A stretch of 64,000 nucleotides of DNA from Allomuricauda sp. (GCA_030148335.1 JASBTQ010000019.1:173022-237021), one strand, 5' to 3'. Counted from the stretch's first letter, positions 1 through 9,057 are shown. A program made the numbers and translations. The notes: generated by a model not told the origin, from the letters alone.

Positions 1-61
1 TTATGTCCATCAACATTTTTTCAAGGCTTGTGGTGCTTTCATCGTTTGTATTCCATTCCAT
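1..61 (-). CDS. 5' end of a gene running off the window
   Basis: An open frame starts with ATG at 61 on the minus strand and is still open at base 1, giving 20 residues beginning MEWNTNDESTTSLEKM. It starts 28 bases after the stop of the upstream dehydrogenase on the same strand, so it is probably the next gene of that operon. A purine-rich stretch (AAAAAGAGAT) lies just before the ATG. The visible peptide is too short to assign a family. Confidence 0.45.
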   Translation of the reverse strand, partial: MEWNTNDESTTSLEKMLMDI

Positions 62-89
62 ATCTCTTTTTTTATACGTTATTTTTCAA

Positions 90-905
90 TCAGCCAAAGG
101 CAGATGCAATAGATCCCCCATCAATCCTATAATTGCTCCCATTGATGAAGCTTGCCCGCGCCGAGCATAAAAAGGCAATTGCCGAAGCCACCTCATCGGG
201 TTTTCCCCTCCTTTGCATGGCGATATGTGGGCGCTTGTTCTGGACGAACCAATCTTCCATCTCTTCCATGGACATGTTTTTCTTTTTTGATAGTTCCTCC
301 AGCATGGCCTCGGTCATCGGGGTCTCAATAAAGGCCGGGGAAACACAGTTTATCAAGAGGTTTTCCCGTGAGTATGCCCTGGAAAGGTGCTTGGAAAGAT
401 TGACGATTGCGGCTTTGCAGGCATTATAGGGGCTTTCTTTTGCGTAGGGTTGGAGGGCATTTTCAGAAGATATCAAGATCAATCGGCCCCAATTCAGCTC
501 CTGCATTTGTGGAATGAACGCCCTGCAGGCCCGAACGGCACCCATAAGATCTACCTGTACGGTTTCCAGCCAGTCTTCATCGGTCAGTTCCAAAAAATCC
601 CCCGATGCCCCACGTGCTCCTGCGGAATGGACCAAAATATGGGCTCCGCCAAAATCCTTCTTTACTTTTTGAGCCAGATGGACCATTTCTTTTTCCTTGG
701 TGATATCCGTGGGAATACCGACCATCTTGTTGGCCCCACCCAAATAGGGGTTTACCTCACAAAGAGCTTTTTCCAGTCCCTCGGCGGTCTTGTCGCTCAG
801 CACGATGTTCACTCCTTCACTGGCCAAGACCTTGGCCGTCTCCAATCCAATTCCTGAATCGGCCCCCGTGATCACCGCTGTTTTTCCCTGTATGTCCAGA
901 TCCAT
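90..905 (-). CDS. SDR family NAD(P)-dependent oxidoreductase
   Basis: Classical short-chain dehydrogenase/reductase of 271 residues, the usual length. The Rossmann motif TGADSGIG is at residues 13-20, NAG-type motif appears as HSAGARG, the catalytic serine is in LILISSEN, and the YNACK motif supplies Tyr and Lys. The C-terminal region with INGSNYRIDGG is typical of the family. The protein is cytoplasmic and reduces or oxidises a hydroxyl/keto group. The substrate cannot be read from the sequence. It follows a second SDR by 12 bases and an AraC regulator, so the three are probably one unit; sugar or polyol oxidation is a guess from that context. Confidence 0.9.
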   Translation of the reverse strand: MDLDIQGKTAVITGADSGIGLETAKVLASEGVNIVLSDKTAEGLEKALCEVNPYLGGANKMVGIPTDITKEKEMVHLAQKVKKDFGGAHILVHSAGARGASGDFLELTDEDWLETVQVDLMGAVRACRAFIPQMQELNWGRLILISSENALQPYAKESPYNACKAAIVNLSKHLSRAYSRENLLINCVSPAFIETPMTEAMLEELSKKKNMSMEEMEDWFVQNKRPHIAMQRRGKPDEVASAIAFLCSARASFINGSNYRIDGGSIASAFG

Positions 906-917
906 AATTGTCTTTAT

Positions 918-1736
918 TTATCCATTTGTTGCAAAACCGGGATAGCAGGTCATTCCGCCATCCACAAAGATGGTGGTTCCATTGATGTACTCCGATTCAT
1001 CCGATGCCAGCCAACTGGCCACGCTCCCTATATCTTCAGGAATCCCGATTCTTTTATAGGGAATGAGTTTCAGCAGTTCTTCCTCTCCTTTTGCTGTTCC
1101 CCAAGTTTTTTTGTTAATGTCCGTTTTGATGGCCCCCGGTGCAATACTGTTGCACCTGATCTTTTTGGCGGCATATTCTTGACAGATGCTTTCCATCAGC
1201 ATGAGCAATGCCCCTTTTGATGCGGCATAGTTGGCATGGCCCGCCCAGGGAATCTCTTCGTGCACCGAACTCATGTGGATGATTTTCCCCAGCGATTTTG
1301 AGATTTCCCTACGCATTCCCCTTCTTAGAAATTCCTTGATGGCTTCCCTGGCGCATAAAAATTGTCCCGTAAGATTGACATCGATTACCTTCTGCCAGGC
1401 TTCAAGGGGCATTTCATGCAGGGGATGGTCAATTTGTATGCCCGCATTGGCCACACAAACATCCACGGTGCCAAAATGGGAGACCGTTTTTTTGAACAGG
1501 GCTTCCACTTCTTTTTCCTTGCTCACATCGCATTGAAAAACAATGGCATCGCCGCAAATGGGGTCCTTCTGGATCCAATCGGCGACTTCTTCGGCCTCTT
1601 TTTTTCCACTGTGGTAGTTGATGACCACATTGGCCCCCTCCAGTGCCATGGATTTGGCCACGGCCCTTCCAATGCCCGAACTCGCCCCGGTCACGATACA
1701 AGTCTGATCCAGTAGGCGTTGATTGGGCTTTTGCAT
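918..1736 (-). CDS. SDR family oxidoreductase, glucose 1-dehydrogenase-like
   Basis: Short-chain dehydrogenase with TGASSGIG near the N terminus, VANAGIQ, the catalytic serine in HMSSVHEE, YAASK as the Tyr-Lys motif, and a C-terminal INGTTIFVDGG segment. The overall pattern resembles glucose 1-dehydrogenase-type SDRs, but substrate assignment within this family is unreliable. A longer frame opens at a TTG (1769) that directly abuts the stop of the upstream regulator. I prefer ATG at 1736, which leaves the usual short lead before the first beta strand and gives 272 residues. It lies between an AraC gene and another SDR on the same strand, suggesting co-transcription. Confidence 0.9.
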   Translation of the reverse strand: MQKPNQRLLDQTCIVTGASSGIGRAVAKSMALEGANVVINYHSGKKEAEEVADWIQKDPICGDAIVFQCDVSKEKEVEALFKKTVSHFGTVDVCVANAGIQIDHPLHEMPLEAWQKVIDVNLTGQFLCAREAIKEFLRRGMRREISKSLGKIIHMSSVHEEIPWAGHANYAASKGALLMLMESICQEYAAKKIRCNSIAPGAIKTDINKKTWGTAKGEEELLKLIPYKRIGIPEDIGSVASWLASDESEYINGTTIFVDGGMTCYPGFATNG

Positions 1737-1769
1737 TTTCTGGGAGGTGTTTTGAAGGGGATTGATCAA

Positions 1770-2792
1770 TTATACAGAGATGGCAAAGGAATTCTGCTTG
1801 TCCTTATATTGTTTGGGGCTGCAGTTGTATTTTGCCTTGAATATCTTTGAAAAGTAGCTTCTGCTTATAAACCCGATGCTATAAACGACTTCGGACACGT
1901 TCAGATCGGTATTCTTGATCAGGTCTTCCGCTTTTCGTATCCGTACATCACGGATATAATCAGTGACCGTGGTGCCATGCATCAGTTTGAAGCCTTCCTG
2001 TAATTTGGAAGGGGACAGTCCGCCCTTTTTACAGAGATAGGAAACGGACAATTGTTTTTCGGGATAGTTGTTGATGAACAAGGAAAGTTCCTGTATCACT
2101 TCCCGTTCCCTTGAAGTTAGGGAAGATTCTCCCAAGGCCGCCTTCTGAAGGTCATCGGAATGTTGCTGTATCTCAAGGGCCAGTACCATGTGGACCAATC
2201 CCTCTATCATCAATCTTCTGGCAATTCCCTTTTCGGAAATAGCATTCAATTGCTGGATCTTATCAGCTACTTTAAGATTATACGAACCCACATAAGCAAA
2301 GTTGTCGACGGCGTTGCCGTCAAAGAACAATTTTTGCAATCTTTGGTTCAAGTGTTTTTCACTTTCCGTTTTTTGGATGGGATTGACGATGATCAATATC
2401 ATTTTCAAATTGATATCCTTATCAAAGTACAATACGTTGTCCTGTTGGGTCTTGCTGGTCAATATGCCCGTCTGGAAATTTTCCAATCGATGTTTTTTTC
2501 CGTCCAGCCCGAAACTATGGGCCATTTGGCCCTGCGAGCAGTAGGCAAAACAAACGGGTGCATGTTTGGGTGAATTGGTGACCACGGCAAGATCTTCCAT
2601 AAATACCATATCAAACTCCAAATAGGATATGCCGCCCTTGAAGGAGATTCCCCTGACGAGCCCTTGGCCCAAAGGATTGTCGATTTCCAGAATATGTTCT
2701 TTGGTATCGATTTGTAGATCACCACCGATTTCTTGCTGGAACTGTTCAAAAATAGTTTCGATTTTAGTTGTCTTAATAGATAGTGTCCTCAT
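1770..2792 (-). CDS. AraC family transcriptional regulator (340 aa)
   Basis: The C-terminal ~100 residues are an AraC-type double helix-turn-helix: a first helix pair around LSVSYLCKKGGLSPSKLQ and a second around VSEVVYSIGFISRSYFSKIF, ending in the signature NCSPKQYK. The N-terminal ~220 residues are a family-specific sensor region without a recognisable cupin signature. It is clearly paralogous to the regulator at 7537-8565: both share an LGxGxVxGxxFxxGxxxLEFD pattern near residue 45-65 and near-identical recognition helices. It is immediately upstream of two SDR genes, its likely targets. A divergent or upstream promoter must lie in 2793-2974. Confidence 0.9.
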   Translation of the reverse strand: MRTLSIKTTKIETIFEQFQQEIGGDLQIDTKEHILEIDNPLGQGLVRGISFKGGISYLEFDMVFMEDLAVVTNSPKHAPVCFAYCSQGQMAHSFGLDGKKHRLENFQTGILTSKTQQDNVLYFDKDINLKMILIIVNPIQKTESEKHLNQRLQKLFFDGNAVDNFAYVGSYNLKVADKIQQLNAISEKGIARRLMIEGLVHMVLALEIQQHSDDLQKAALGESSLTSREREVIQELSLFINNYPEKQLSVSYLCKKGGLSPSKLQEGFKLMHGTTVTDYIRDVRIRKAEDLIKNTDLNVSEVVYSIGFISRSYFSKIFKAKYNCSPKQYKDKQNSFAISV

Positions 2793-2974
2793 GATATTTA
2801 TTGATTTTTGGGTTGTTGTAGATTACTCCATAGCAACCTATTGGGTAAATATCGTCATAGAGGGTCGCCAAAATCTTACACAACTTTTGGATTCTGTTGC
2901 ATAATTTTTTGATGTGGCACAAAAGTGTGTTAAAAAGCTCTTAAGAGTAGTAGAGAAGGGTCTTTGGAGATGTT

Positions 2975-5146
2975 TTAGAAGGGTAGGTAAACGGTAAATA
3001 TGGACCCTTTTCCCGATTCACTGCTGGCCTGTATGTAACCGTGGTGGTTTTCCACGATTTTTTTACAGATGGCCAACCCTATACCGGTCCCTGAATATTC
3101 CGTTTTTTGGTGCAGCCGTTGGAAGACTGCAAAAATTTTCTGGGCATTCTCATTGCCGAAACCGATACCATTGTCCATTACCGAGATTTTGTGGTACGTT
3201 TTGGAATGCTTCAAAAAGTCGTCCGGCAACTCCTTGCTTTGCACTTTTTCATACGTTATCCTGATGAGGGGTGCCAGATGAGGACTGCGGTATTTCAATG
3301 CATTGGAAACCAGGTTGTCAAAGAGTTGTTCCAGTTGAAACCCGACCCCATGGACCACGGGCAGGCTTTCCCAAAGGATGTCACCCTTTACCTCGTTGAG
3401 GCGTTCTGCATAATCTTCCTGTATTTTCTTTAGAATGCTGTTCAGGTCAATGGTCTCAAAATCCTCATGTTTGCTGTCAATCCGTGAATAGGACAATAGG
3501 TTTTGTATCAGCGATTGCATGCGGGCCGCCACATGGTATATTTTGTCCAGATGATCTTTTCCCTTTTCCGAAAGCTTGCTTTTTTCCGTTTCATCGATCC
3601 GGGATATGAATGTTTGGATCTTGCGCAACGGCTCCTGAAGGTCGTGGCTTGCCACTTGGTTAAAGGATTCCAGGTCCACATTGCTCCTTTTTAGTTCCAG
3701 GTTCTTGATGATAAGGTCGTTTTCGGTCTTTACCTGTTCGGTTACATCCTGGACCACCCCGATCATGACGACCTTGCCTTCCCTTTTAATGAACTGTCCC
3801 TTGGTCCTTACATATTTCAGCAGCCCTTTTTTGGTAATGATCCTATAGGTATGTTCCCTTGTTTGATGGGTTTCCTTGAGCCATTGCCCAAATTCGTCAT
3901 ACTGTTTCACATCATCGGGGTGCACGAATTCCCTATATTTTTCGAAGGAGGGTTCAAATTCTTTTGGGCCACAGTCCAGGATCCTGTAAAAATTATCGGA
4001 GATTTTGGCAGTATCTGTTTCCATGTCCCAGACGTAACTGCCGATCTGCGCCATTTTTTTGGCTTCTGACATGATAAAATTCTGTATCTCCAATTGATCG
4101 TTCAAGGCCAATAGGTTTTCTTTGGCATTGTATTCTTCGGTATTGTTCCGGACCACTTCCAGAATGCCCTTGTCTATGGGTTTGATGAACGAATGGAACC
4201 AGAGCCTTTCTCCCTTGACGGTCACTTGGCGTTCAAAGTCAATGGTTTCATTGTCATGATAGCTTTTGATCATTTTAGGGAGCTCATCATTTTCCAGTAC
4301 GAACGGGAAAGCCTCTGTAATGGGTTTTCCAATGATTTCTGCAGGCTCTAGATCAAGATAGTCCTTGTTGCAGGCATTGGCGAAGGAAACCCTGAAATCG
4401 ACCACGTTGCCCTCCGGATCGCGGATCGGTTCATAATAATTCATGATGTTGTCCGTACTCTGGATGATGTTCTGCAGCAATGTCTCCGAGGACTGGATCT
4501 GGTCTCTGTGCCTGCGCAACCGCATAAAGGCAATGTAGAACACAATGATGGAGAACAAGGCCAATAAAAGGGTGGTGAGCGGGGTAAGAAAGGTAAGCCT
4601 TCTATAGGTCGCCAAACGGTCCCGAAGCAGTTTCTGGTTATGTAGCAGCATTTCCATCCGCACATTACGCAGGTTTTTCGAAATCGTTGCTGCCTCTTTC
4701 ACATAGGCCATGACGGTAGAGTCGGCCTCCAATGGCCTTACTTTGCCATGTAGGGCGGTCAGGGTTGTATGTAGGCTATCCTTCAATTGGGAAATGGTGG
4801 CAAGGTTGGTCTGGTGACCGGGCACATCCTTCACTAGGTCATACAGTCGTTCGAGGGTCTTGTCGCTATCCTCTTTATGGTCCAGATAAGAATCAACAAA
4901 CACAGTATCCTTCAAGATCACCGACCTGAACTCCGCCGATTCCATCAGGTCATAATGGGAAAACAGGGTGTTGATTTCCTTGTCCACGGTGAGGGACTGC
5001 GATACCAGTTCGGCAGAGGTCTCCAAGGCCTTGATCTGTTTGAACAGTAGAGCGGTGATCAAAAGCAGCACGCATATGACCAAGGCAAGGGCTATTTTGT
5101 CCGCCCGGGCCGAGTTGGCTATGCGACGAAGAATGTTGTTGTCCAT
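2975..5146 (-). CDS. Membrane PAS sensor histidine kinase
   Basis: A 723-residue inner-membrane kinase. A transmembrane helix at about residues 18-37 and a second at about 188-212 bracket a ~150-residue helical periplasmic sensor that resembles CHASE3. Two PAS/PAC modules follow (about 220-345 and 355-475). The HisKA H-box ASHDLQEPLRK carries the phospho-accepting histidine near residue 500. The ATPase domain has N-box DNLVSNALKYR, G1 DNGIGFG and G2 GTGIGLA. The HDLQEPLR form is typical of bacteriophytochrome-like and flavobacterial kinases. No receiver is fused; the response regulator encoded 52 bases upstream on the same strand is the obvious partner. The signal is unknown. Confidence 0.93.
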   Translation of the reverse strand: MDNNILRRIANSARADKIALALVICVLLLITALLFKQIKALETSAELVSQSLTVDKEINTLFSHYDLMESAEFRSVILKDTVFVDSYLDHKEDSDKTLERLYDLVKDVPGHQTNLATISQLKDSLHTTLTALHGKVRPLEADSTVMAYVKEAATISKNLRNVRMEMLLHNQKLLRDRLATYRRLTFLTPLTTLLLALFSIIVFYIAFMRLRRHRDQIQSSETLLQNIIQSTDNIMNYYEPIRDPEGNVVDFRVSFANACNKDYLDLEPAEIIGKPITEAFPFVLENDELPKMIKSYHDNETIDFERQVTVKGERLWFHSFIKPIDKGILEVVRNNTEEYNAKENLLALNDQLEIQNFIMSEAKKMAQIGSYVWDMETDTAKISDNFYRILDCGPKEFEPSFEKYREFVHPDDVKQYDEFGQWLKETHQTREHTYRIITKKGLLKYVRTKGQFIKREGKVVMIGVVQDVTEQVKTENDLIIKNLELKRSNVDLESFNQVASHDLQEPLRKIQTFISRIDETEKSKLSEKGKDHLDKIYHVAARMQSLIQNLLSYSRIDSKHEDFETIDLNSILKKIQEDYAERLNEVKGDILWESLPVVHGVGFQLEQLFDNLVSNALKYRSPHLAPLIRITYEKVQSKELPDDFLKHSKTYHKISVMDNGIGFGNENAQKIFAVFQRLHQKTEYSGTGIGLAICKKIVENHHGYIQASSESGKGSIFTVYLPF

Positions 5147-5198
5147 CTATCTACTAAACAACCAAATTCCATGGTTGTTATTTTAGGGTTAAGGTGGC

Positions 5199-5666
5199 TC
5201 ACAGCCGCAACAGGAAGTTGTCCTTGTTGAGGTTGGAGGTATGGTACTGCCAATTGATCTGCAATACCTTTTCTATTGATTCCCTTAATTTACTAAAGTT
5301 ACTGGGTTTGTTCAAGTAAATGTTCGCTCCGTTCACAAAAGTTTCCTCAATGTCCTTTTCCGATGAGGATGTGGAATAAATGGCAATGGAAATAGGGTTC
5401 AGAAGCGGGTTGTTACGAATTTCCTTTAGACACTGCATGCCATTTTTGATGGGCATGTTAAGGTCCAAAAAAATCAGATTGGGCAGGATGACGTTGGGCA
5501 GATTCAGATAATCCATCAATTCCTTTCCATTTTGGAACAGGGACAATTTTGTCCGTACCGCAATTTCTTCAATAGCTTCCTGAAAGAACAGACGATCGTC
5601 CTCGTCGTCATCGGCCAAAGCAATGTTCAGGATTTTGCTGTTGACTTGGGGTGGGTTTATTTTCAT
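5199..5666 (-). CDS. Single-domain response regulator
   Basis: A 155-residue CheY-like receiver without an output domain. The acidic pocket is IALADDDEDD (Asp19-21), the phospho-acceptor is Asp68 in FLDLNMP, and the conserved Lys appears in NIYLNKPS. The extended loop after beta-3 is typical of Rcp1-like receivers that pair with phytochrome-like kinases. Its ATG overlaps the stop codon of the AraC gene by four bases (ATGA at 5663-5666), so translation of the two is coupled. The histidine kinase gene follows on the same strand. The three form a regulator-receiver-kinase operon. Confidence 0.93.
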   Translation of the reverse strand: MKINPPQVNSKILNIALADDDEDDRLFFQEAIEEIAVRTKLSLFQNGKELMDYLNLPNVILPNLIFLDLNMPIKNGMQCLKEIRNNPLLNPISIAIYSTSSSEKDIEETFVNGANIYLNKPSNFSKLRESIEKVLQINWQYHTSNLNKDNFLLRL

Positions 5667-6226
5667 ATAGGTTGTTGTAATCTATTCTCTTTTCGTTTCC
5701 TTACTATTGTTTGGAATTTCGTGGGGGTCAGGCCAGTTGTTTTTTTGAACTGGTTGGATAAATGGGCTACACTGCTGTAATTCAAGCGGTAGGCTATTTC
5801 CGTCAATGTCAAATCGGTATTGGCCATGAGTTCCTTTGCATAGTCCACCTTTCTGAGGATGATGAAATTTTCAATGGACGTATAGGTCGTCTCCGAAAAA
5901 AGGTTGGACAGATACGCGTAGGAATAATTCAATTGATCGGCCAGATACGACGATACTTTGTAGAGCCTCACCACATCGTCTTGGAGCATTTCATCTATGG
6001 TGTTCTTGATACGTTGCACCAGATCTATTTTTTGGTCCATCAGGATTTGGATGCCATACCTTTCCAGGTTCAGGGACAGTTGCTCCATTTCTTCGTGGGT
6101 AGGTGTCCTCTTAAACTCAACCTCGCCCGTACTGTGGATACAATGCGGAATGTCCAATTTGTCCAATTGTTCCCGCAAAAGTGTTTTACAGGTAATATTA
6201 AGATCATATGTTACATTCATTTTCAT
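5663..6226 (-). CDS. Short AraC-type transcriptional regulator (187 aa)
   Basis: The last ~100 residues form an AraC DNA-binding domain: first HTH around KVSSYLADQLNYSYAYLSNLF and second around TEIAYRLNYSSVAHLSNQFKK, ending GLTPTKFQ. The N-terminal ~75 residues, containing a repeated LNLERYGIQI-like strand/helix pattern, are too short for a sugar-binding cupin. This compact architecture is common in Bacteroidota next to receiver and kinase genes. It overlaps the receiver gene by four bases. A plausible role is transcriptional output of the adjacent phosphorelay, but nothing shows how the receiver would contact it. Confidence 0.85.
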   Translation of the reverse strand: MKMNVTYDLNITCKTLLREQLDKLDIPHCIHSTGEVEFKRTPTHEEMEQLSLNLERYGIQILMDQKIDLVQRIKNTIDEMLQDDVVRLYKVSSYLADQLNYSYAYLSNLFSETTYTSIENFIILRKVDYAKELMANTDLTLTEIAYRLNYSSVAHLSNQFKKTTGLTPTKFQTIVRKRKENRLQQPI

Positions 6227-6404
6227 TGCATTGTGGCATTTTTGACAAAGTTTGGAGGGATATTAAAGTGTCATTGCAAGTATAGATTAAAAATAAGCAA
6301 TTATTTAACACTATCAGTGGGATTTTGGCCAATATTGAACTCGTTGCATGAAAGCCATTGGTTTTATTTTGAGCTATTTACCCCAAAGAAACAATCAAAG
6401 TTTT

Positions 6405-6941
6405 ATGAATCTGAGTAAATATACCAAGCGGGCATTTATAGGAGGGCTTATCTCCATGTTCGTCATCCTTTTGGGCACCATCCTGTTGGGAAGGTTGAGC
6501 GGGTACGAGGCCAAAGAGCTCATTAAAAATTCTGTGGGCGGCATGAACACCCTCTGCAATACCATTGCCTTGGCGTCGGCCACTATTTTGGCACTTCTAT
6601 TGACCTTGTTGGGCCTGAGCTCCACCTCAAAATCAAAATTAAAAAAGGACCATTACCACCACATATTACAAATAGCCAAATTGGACACCATTGTGTTCAT
6701 AGCGGCCGTCATCACCTTTCTGCTCTTCAATTTGCCCATCACCGAATCGGACAATGTGCCCCCAAGTTGGTTCAGCACCTTGTATTATATGTCACTGACG
6801 GTATCCAGCATTTTGAGCGCTTCCTTGATCGTAGTGGTATTGATGCTGTACAACACCGTGGTGAACATTGTAAAAATCGTTGGGCTTGGCATGACGGATC
6901 ATCCGTTGGCGGTCAGTGAAAAGGAAAAGGAGGATGAATAG
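6405..6941 (+). CDS. Four-helix membrane protein, unknown function
   Basis: The protein has four hydrophobic segments: about residues 11-31 (FIGGLISMFVILLGTILLG), 50-70 (NTIALASATILALLLTLLGL), 90-110 (IVFIAAVITFLLFNLP) and 125-152. A short charged C terminus KEKEDE follows, presumably cytoplasmic. I recognise it only as a type of conserved flavobacterial inner-membrane protein. The frame is open from 6348, but ATG at 6405 removes a 19-residue lead lacking family character and gives 178 residues. It is divergent from the AraC-receiver-kinase operon and ends against a convergent gene with a hairpin between them. Confidence 0.75.
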   Translation: MNLSKYTKRAFIGGLISMFVILLGTILLGRLSGYEAKELIKNSVGGMNTLCNTIALASATILALLLTLLGLSSTSKSKLKKDHYHHILQIAKLDTIVFIAAVITFLLFNLPITESDNVPPSWFSTLYYMSLTVSSILSASLIVVVLMLYNTVVNIVKIVGLGMTDHPLAVSEKEKEDE

Positions 6942-6957
6942 GGATGTTGGTCACTTA

Positions 6958-6988
6958 GGCCTTTGATGGGTCTAGGGGCAAAAAGGCC
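6958..6988. terminator. Hairpin between convergent genes
   Basis: Perfect 7-bp arms GGCCTTT (6958-6964) and AAAGGCC (6982-6988) enclose a 17-base loop, lying between the stop of the membrane protein gene and the stop of the convergent small gene. Following T-runs are weak, so this is a probable rather than certain bidirectional terminator. Confidence 0.45.
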
Positions 6989-6992
6989 CTGT

Positions 6993-7334
6993 TCATTTTT
7001 TGGAATCGATATTTGCTTTGTCCGAGCAGTTCTCTTCGGGAATGGCCTTGAAGAATTCTGCGGCCTCAAGGTTGGTATTGGGCCCATATCCCAATAAAAA
7101 AGTGCCCTTTTCGCCTGCATCGGTTTCCAACACATACAGGATGGACATATCGGAGGGGTCGCTCATCCCCTCGTAACGATGCTCCGCTACAATATAGATT
7201 TCCTCCGGGGCATATTTTTTTTTGGAACCTGAATTGATGAGCTTGTCCCCATCGAACCTGAAATTGGCCGTGTACCCCTTTTTCTGGTATTCCTGGATGT
7301 AACCTTTTTCATGTTTTGCATATTCATTCGTCAT
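6993..7334 (-). CDS. Small Bacteroidota protein often misnamed 'phosphoribosylpyrophosphate synthetase'
   Basis: A 113-residue soluble protein. The N-terminal YIQEYQKKGYTANFRF and the core HRYEGMSDPSDMSILYVLE followed by KGTFLLGYG match a small family found throughout Bacteroidota. That family is frequently labelled phosphoribosylpyrophosphate synthetase without containing any PRPP-synthase motif, and its function is unknown. The frame is open from 7397, but ATG at 7334 (MTNEYAKHEKG) fits family length better. It is convergent with the membrane protein gene and divergent from the AraC gene at 7537. Confidence 0.75.
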   Translation of the reverse strand: MTNEYAKHEKGYIQEYQKKGYTANFRFDGDKLINSGSKKKYAPEEIYIVAEHRYEGMSDPSDMSILYVLETDAGEKGTFLLGYGPNTNLEAAEFFKAIPEENCSDKANIDSKK

Positions 7335-7536
7335 GATTCCGCTTTTAATCCAAATGTGGATTAAATTTGGCAGTATCGTTACCACAATTGCCCCCAATTT
7401 TAACTCATATCAACTTTTAATTGGTGGGTTATTGTGAAAAGGCCAATATTGAAAGGATTTAAATTGAGTAAGGTTCCGGATACCAATTTTGAAGTGAGGG
7501 AACAATTGCATCAACCTATATAAACAAACAAATAGA

Positions 7537-8565
7537 ATGAGCATTACATTACAGATATCCGATACCGACAGCAAACAGATCGTCCAAGATCTTGCCGAAC
7601 ATTTCAAGGTGGAGATGGAGGAGGAGAACAATGAGTATTGCGTGCGGATACCCGCTAGGTTGGGGGCCGGGTATGTAAAGGGCACCCATTTTGAACATGG
7701 GGTCGGGGTTTTGGAGTTTGATTGCCAATTGAAAAAAAAGTTGGTGTTGGAACATAAAAAGGGCCTGGTACATCCCCTAAAGCTGTTGTTCAATCGGGAA
7801 TCCATGATCCTTCACAAATTCGATGAAGAGGAGGAGGAACATGAAATTCATAGGTTGGAAAGTGCCATTTTGTCCAGCACTCCCCAGAACAACCATATTT
7901 TTACCTTTCCCGAAGGCTGCCCCATAAATGTTTTCAGTCTCGAAATCAACAGAAAATTGTTCGAGGACAAGATCAGCGAATTTCTTTCCGAGATGAACGA
8001 AGACCTCATGGAACTCTTCAGGGATGTGAACGGTACCCAAATTTTTTACCATAAAGCACACTACAGTTTGGAAATCGCCAAATTTCTGGAAGAATTCACC
8101 GAATGCGACCTTACGTATTTTATGAAGACGGTTTACCAGGAAGGAAAGGCATACGAGATATTGTCGCATCAACTGCAACAGTACCTGGATGACCTCAACG
8201 GTTCCGGAAAACACAAAATTTTGAGACAGGCCACTTTGGCCAAGATTGAAAAGGCGGCGGAAATCATTGAGGAGGAATTGGGCCGGATGGACAATATCGT
8301 GAGCCTTGCCAAAAGGGTCGGACTGAACCAGACCACTTTGCAGCAGGGATTCAAACGCCTTTATAAGGCATCGGTAAATGAGTATATCCGCAATTTTAGG
8401 ATAGAAAAGGCGAAGGAACTATTGGAAAGTACCGATCTGAACATTTCAGAGATAAGTTATAAGATAGGGATCAACTCCAGGAGTTATCTCTCCAAGCTCT
8501 TCAAGGAAAAATATGGAATCTCACCCAAAGAGTACCATAACCAGATCAGGAAGACCAATCTTTAA
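7537..8565 (+). CDS. AraC family transcriptional regulator (342 aa)
   Basis: Paralogue of the regulator at 1770-2792, with the same length and domain order. An N-terminal sensor region of ~220 residues contains the shared LGAGYVKGTHFEHGVGVLEFD-like strand pattern. The C-terminal AraC domain has recognition segments SLAKRVGLNQTTLQQGFKR and EISYKIGINSRSYLSKLF, ending YGISPKEYH. The sensor domain is not a standard cupin. It stands alone, followed by a strong hairpin terminator, so its targets are probably elsewhere or it acts on the divergent small gene. The ATG at 7537 is well placed and there is no in-frame alternative nearby. Confidence 0.9.
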   Translation: MSITLQISDTDSKQIVQDLAEHFKVEMEEENNEYCVRIPARLGAGYVKGTHFEHGVGVLEFDCQLKKKLVLEHKKGLVHPLKLLFNRESMILHKFDEEEEEHEIHRLESAILSSTPQNNHIFTFPEGCPINVFSLEINRKLFEDKISEFLSEMNEDLMELFRDVNGTQIFYHKAHYSLEIAKFLEEFTECDLTYFMKTVYQEGKAYEILSHQLQQYLDDLNGSGKHKILRQATLAKIEKAAEIIEEELGRMDNIVSLAKRVGLNQTTLQQGFKRLYKASVNEYIRNFRIEKAKELLESTDLNISEISYKIGINSRSYLSKLFKEKYGISPKEYHNQIRKTNL

Positions 8566-8579
8566 TCGGGTAAATAAAA

Positions 8580-8601
8580 AGGGACGCTTACAAGCGTCCC
8601 T
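8580..8601. terminator. Strong bidirectional terminator hairpin
   Basis: Arms AGGGACGC and GCGTCCCT with loop TTACAA sit between the stops of the convergent AraC and four-helix-bundle genes. A-rich sequence precedes the stem on the plus strand and so provides a U-run for the minus-strand transcript. This is a confident intrinsic terminator for the minus gene's antisense boundary and for the AraC gene. Confidence 0.75.
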
Positions 8602-8610
8602 TCCGAACAA

Positions 8611-9057
8611 TCAAGCGATGTCTTCCAATCTTTTTATGGTTCCCAGATCGGCAGAGATCTTGTTCATTTGTTGTTGCAGCAAGACCTCCGTACTCGGTGG
8701 CAGGCTGGTCTCCTTCAGCACGTCTTTATATTCGTCCACGGCTGCTTTTTCACCTGTAATGGCCTCTTCCAACATGGATTCGTCATTGTCCGCGGAAAAG
8801 AATGCCTTGACATCCATCCAGCCGCGGTGTAACGTACCTGCTGTACTGCCTCCTTTTTCCACTGCTTGGCCAAAGTTCATGATCTCATTTTTCAGATCAT
8901 GCCCAAAACTGGTACGTTCGGTGGACTTTCTTAAAAAATAGTTTTTAAGGTCGGGACTCTTGGCGTGATCGGCCGCTTTTTTAAAACCCTTTTCAGCATC
9001 ATAGGTTCTTTCCAACAACTGGTTCAATTTTTTGCCCACGGTTTCTGTATAGCTCAT
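8611..9057 (-). CDS. PA2169 family four-helix-bundle protein (DUF2383)
   Basis: The 148 residues form a ferritin-like four-helix pattern: helix 1 with LNQLLERTYDAEKGFKKAA, helix 2 with DLKNYFLRKSTERTSFGHDL, helix 3 with DESMLEEAITGEKAAVDEY, and helix 4 with STEVLLQQQMNKISADL. The order and the GTLHRGWMDVKAFF linker are characteristic of the PA2169/DUF2383 family. These proteins are cytoplasmic, induced by general stress in several bacteria, and have no established reaction. It is monocistronic, with a terminator hairpin 10 bases beyond its stop. The surrounding stress-type genes (CsbD, MgtC) fit that context. Confidence 0.88.
   Translation of the reverse strand: MSYTETVGKKLNQLLERTYDAEKGFKKAADHAKSPDLKNYFLRKSTERTSFGHDLKNEIMNFGQAVEKGGSTAGTLHRGWMDVKAFFSADNDESMLEEAITGEKAAVDEYKDVLKETSLPPSTEVLLQQQMNKISADLGTIKRLEDIA

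Noticed and set aside
5762..6418. 218-codon plus frame antisense to the short AraC gene
   Set aside because: The minus-strand protein has an unmistakable AraC domain; the plus frame is a shadow.
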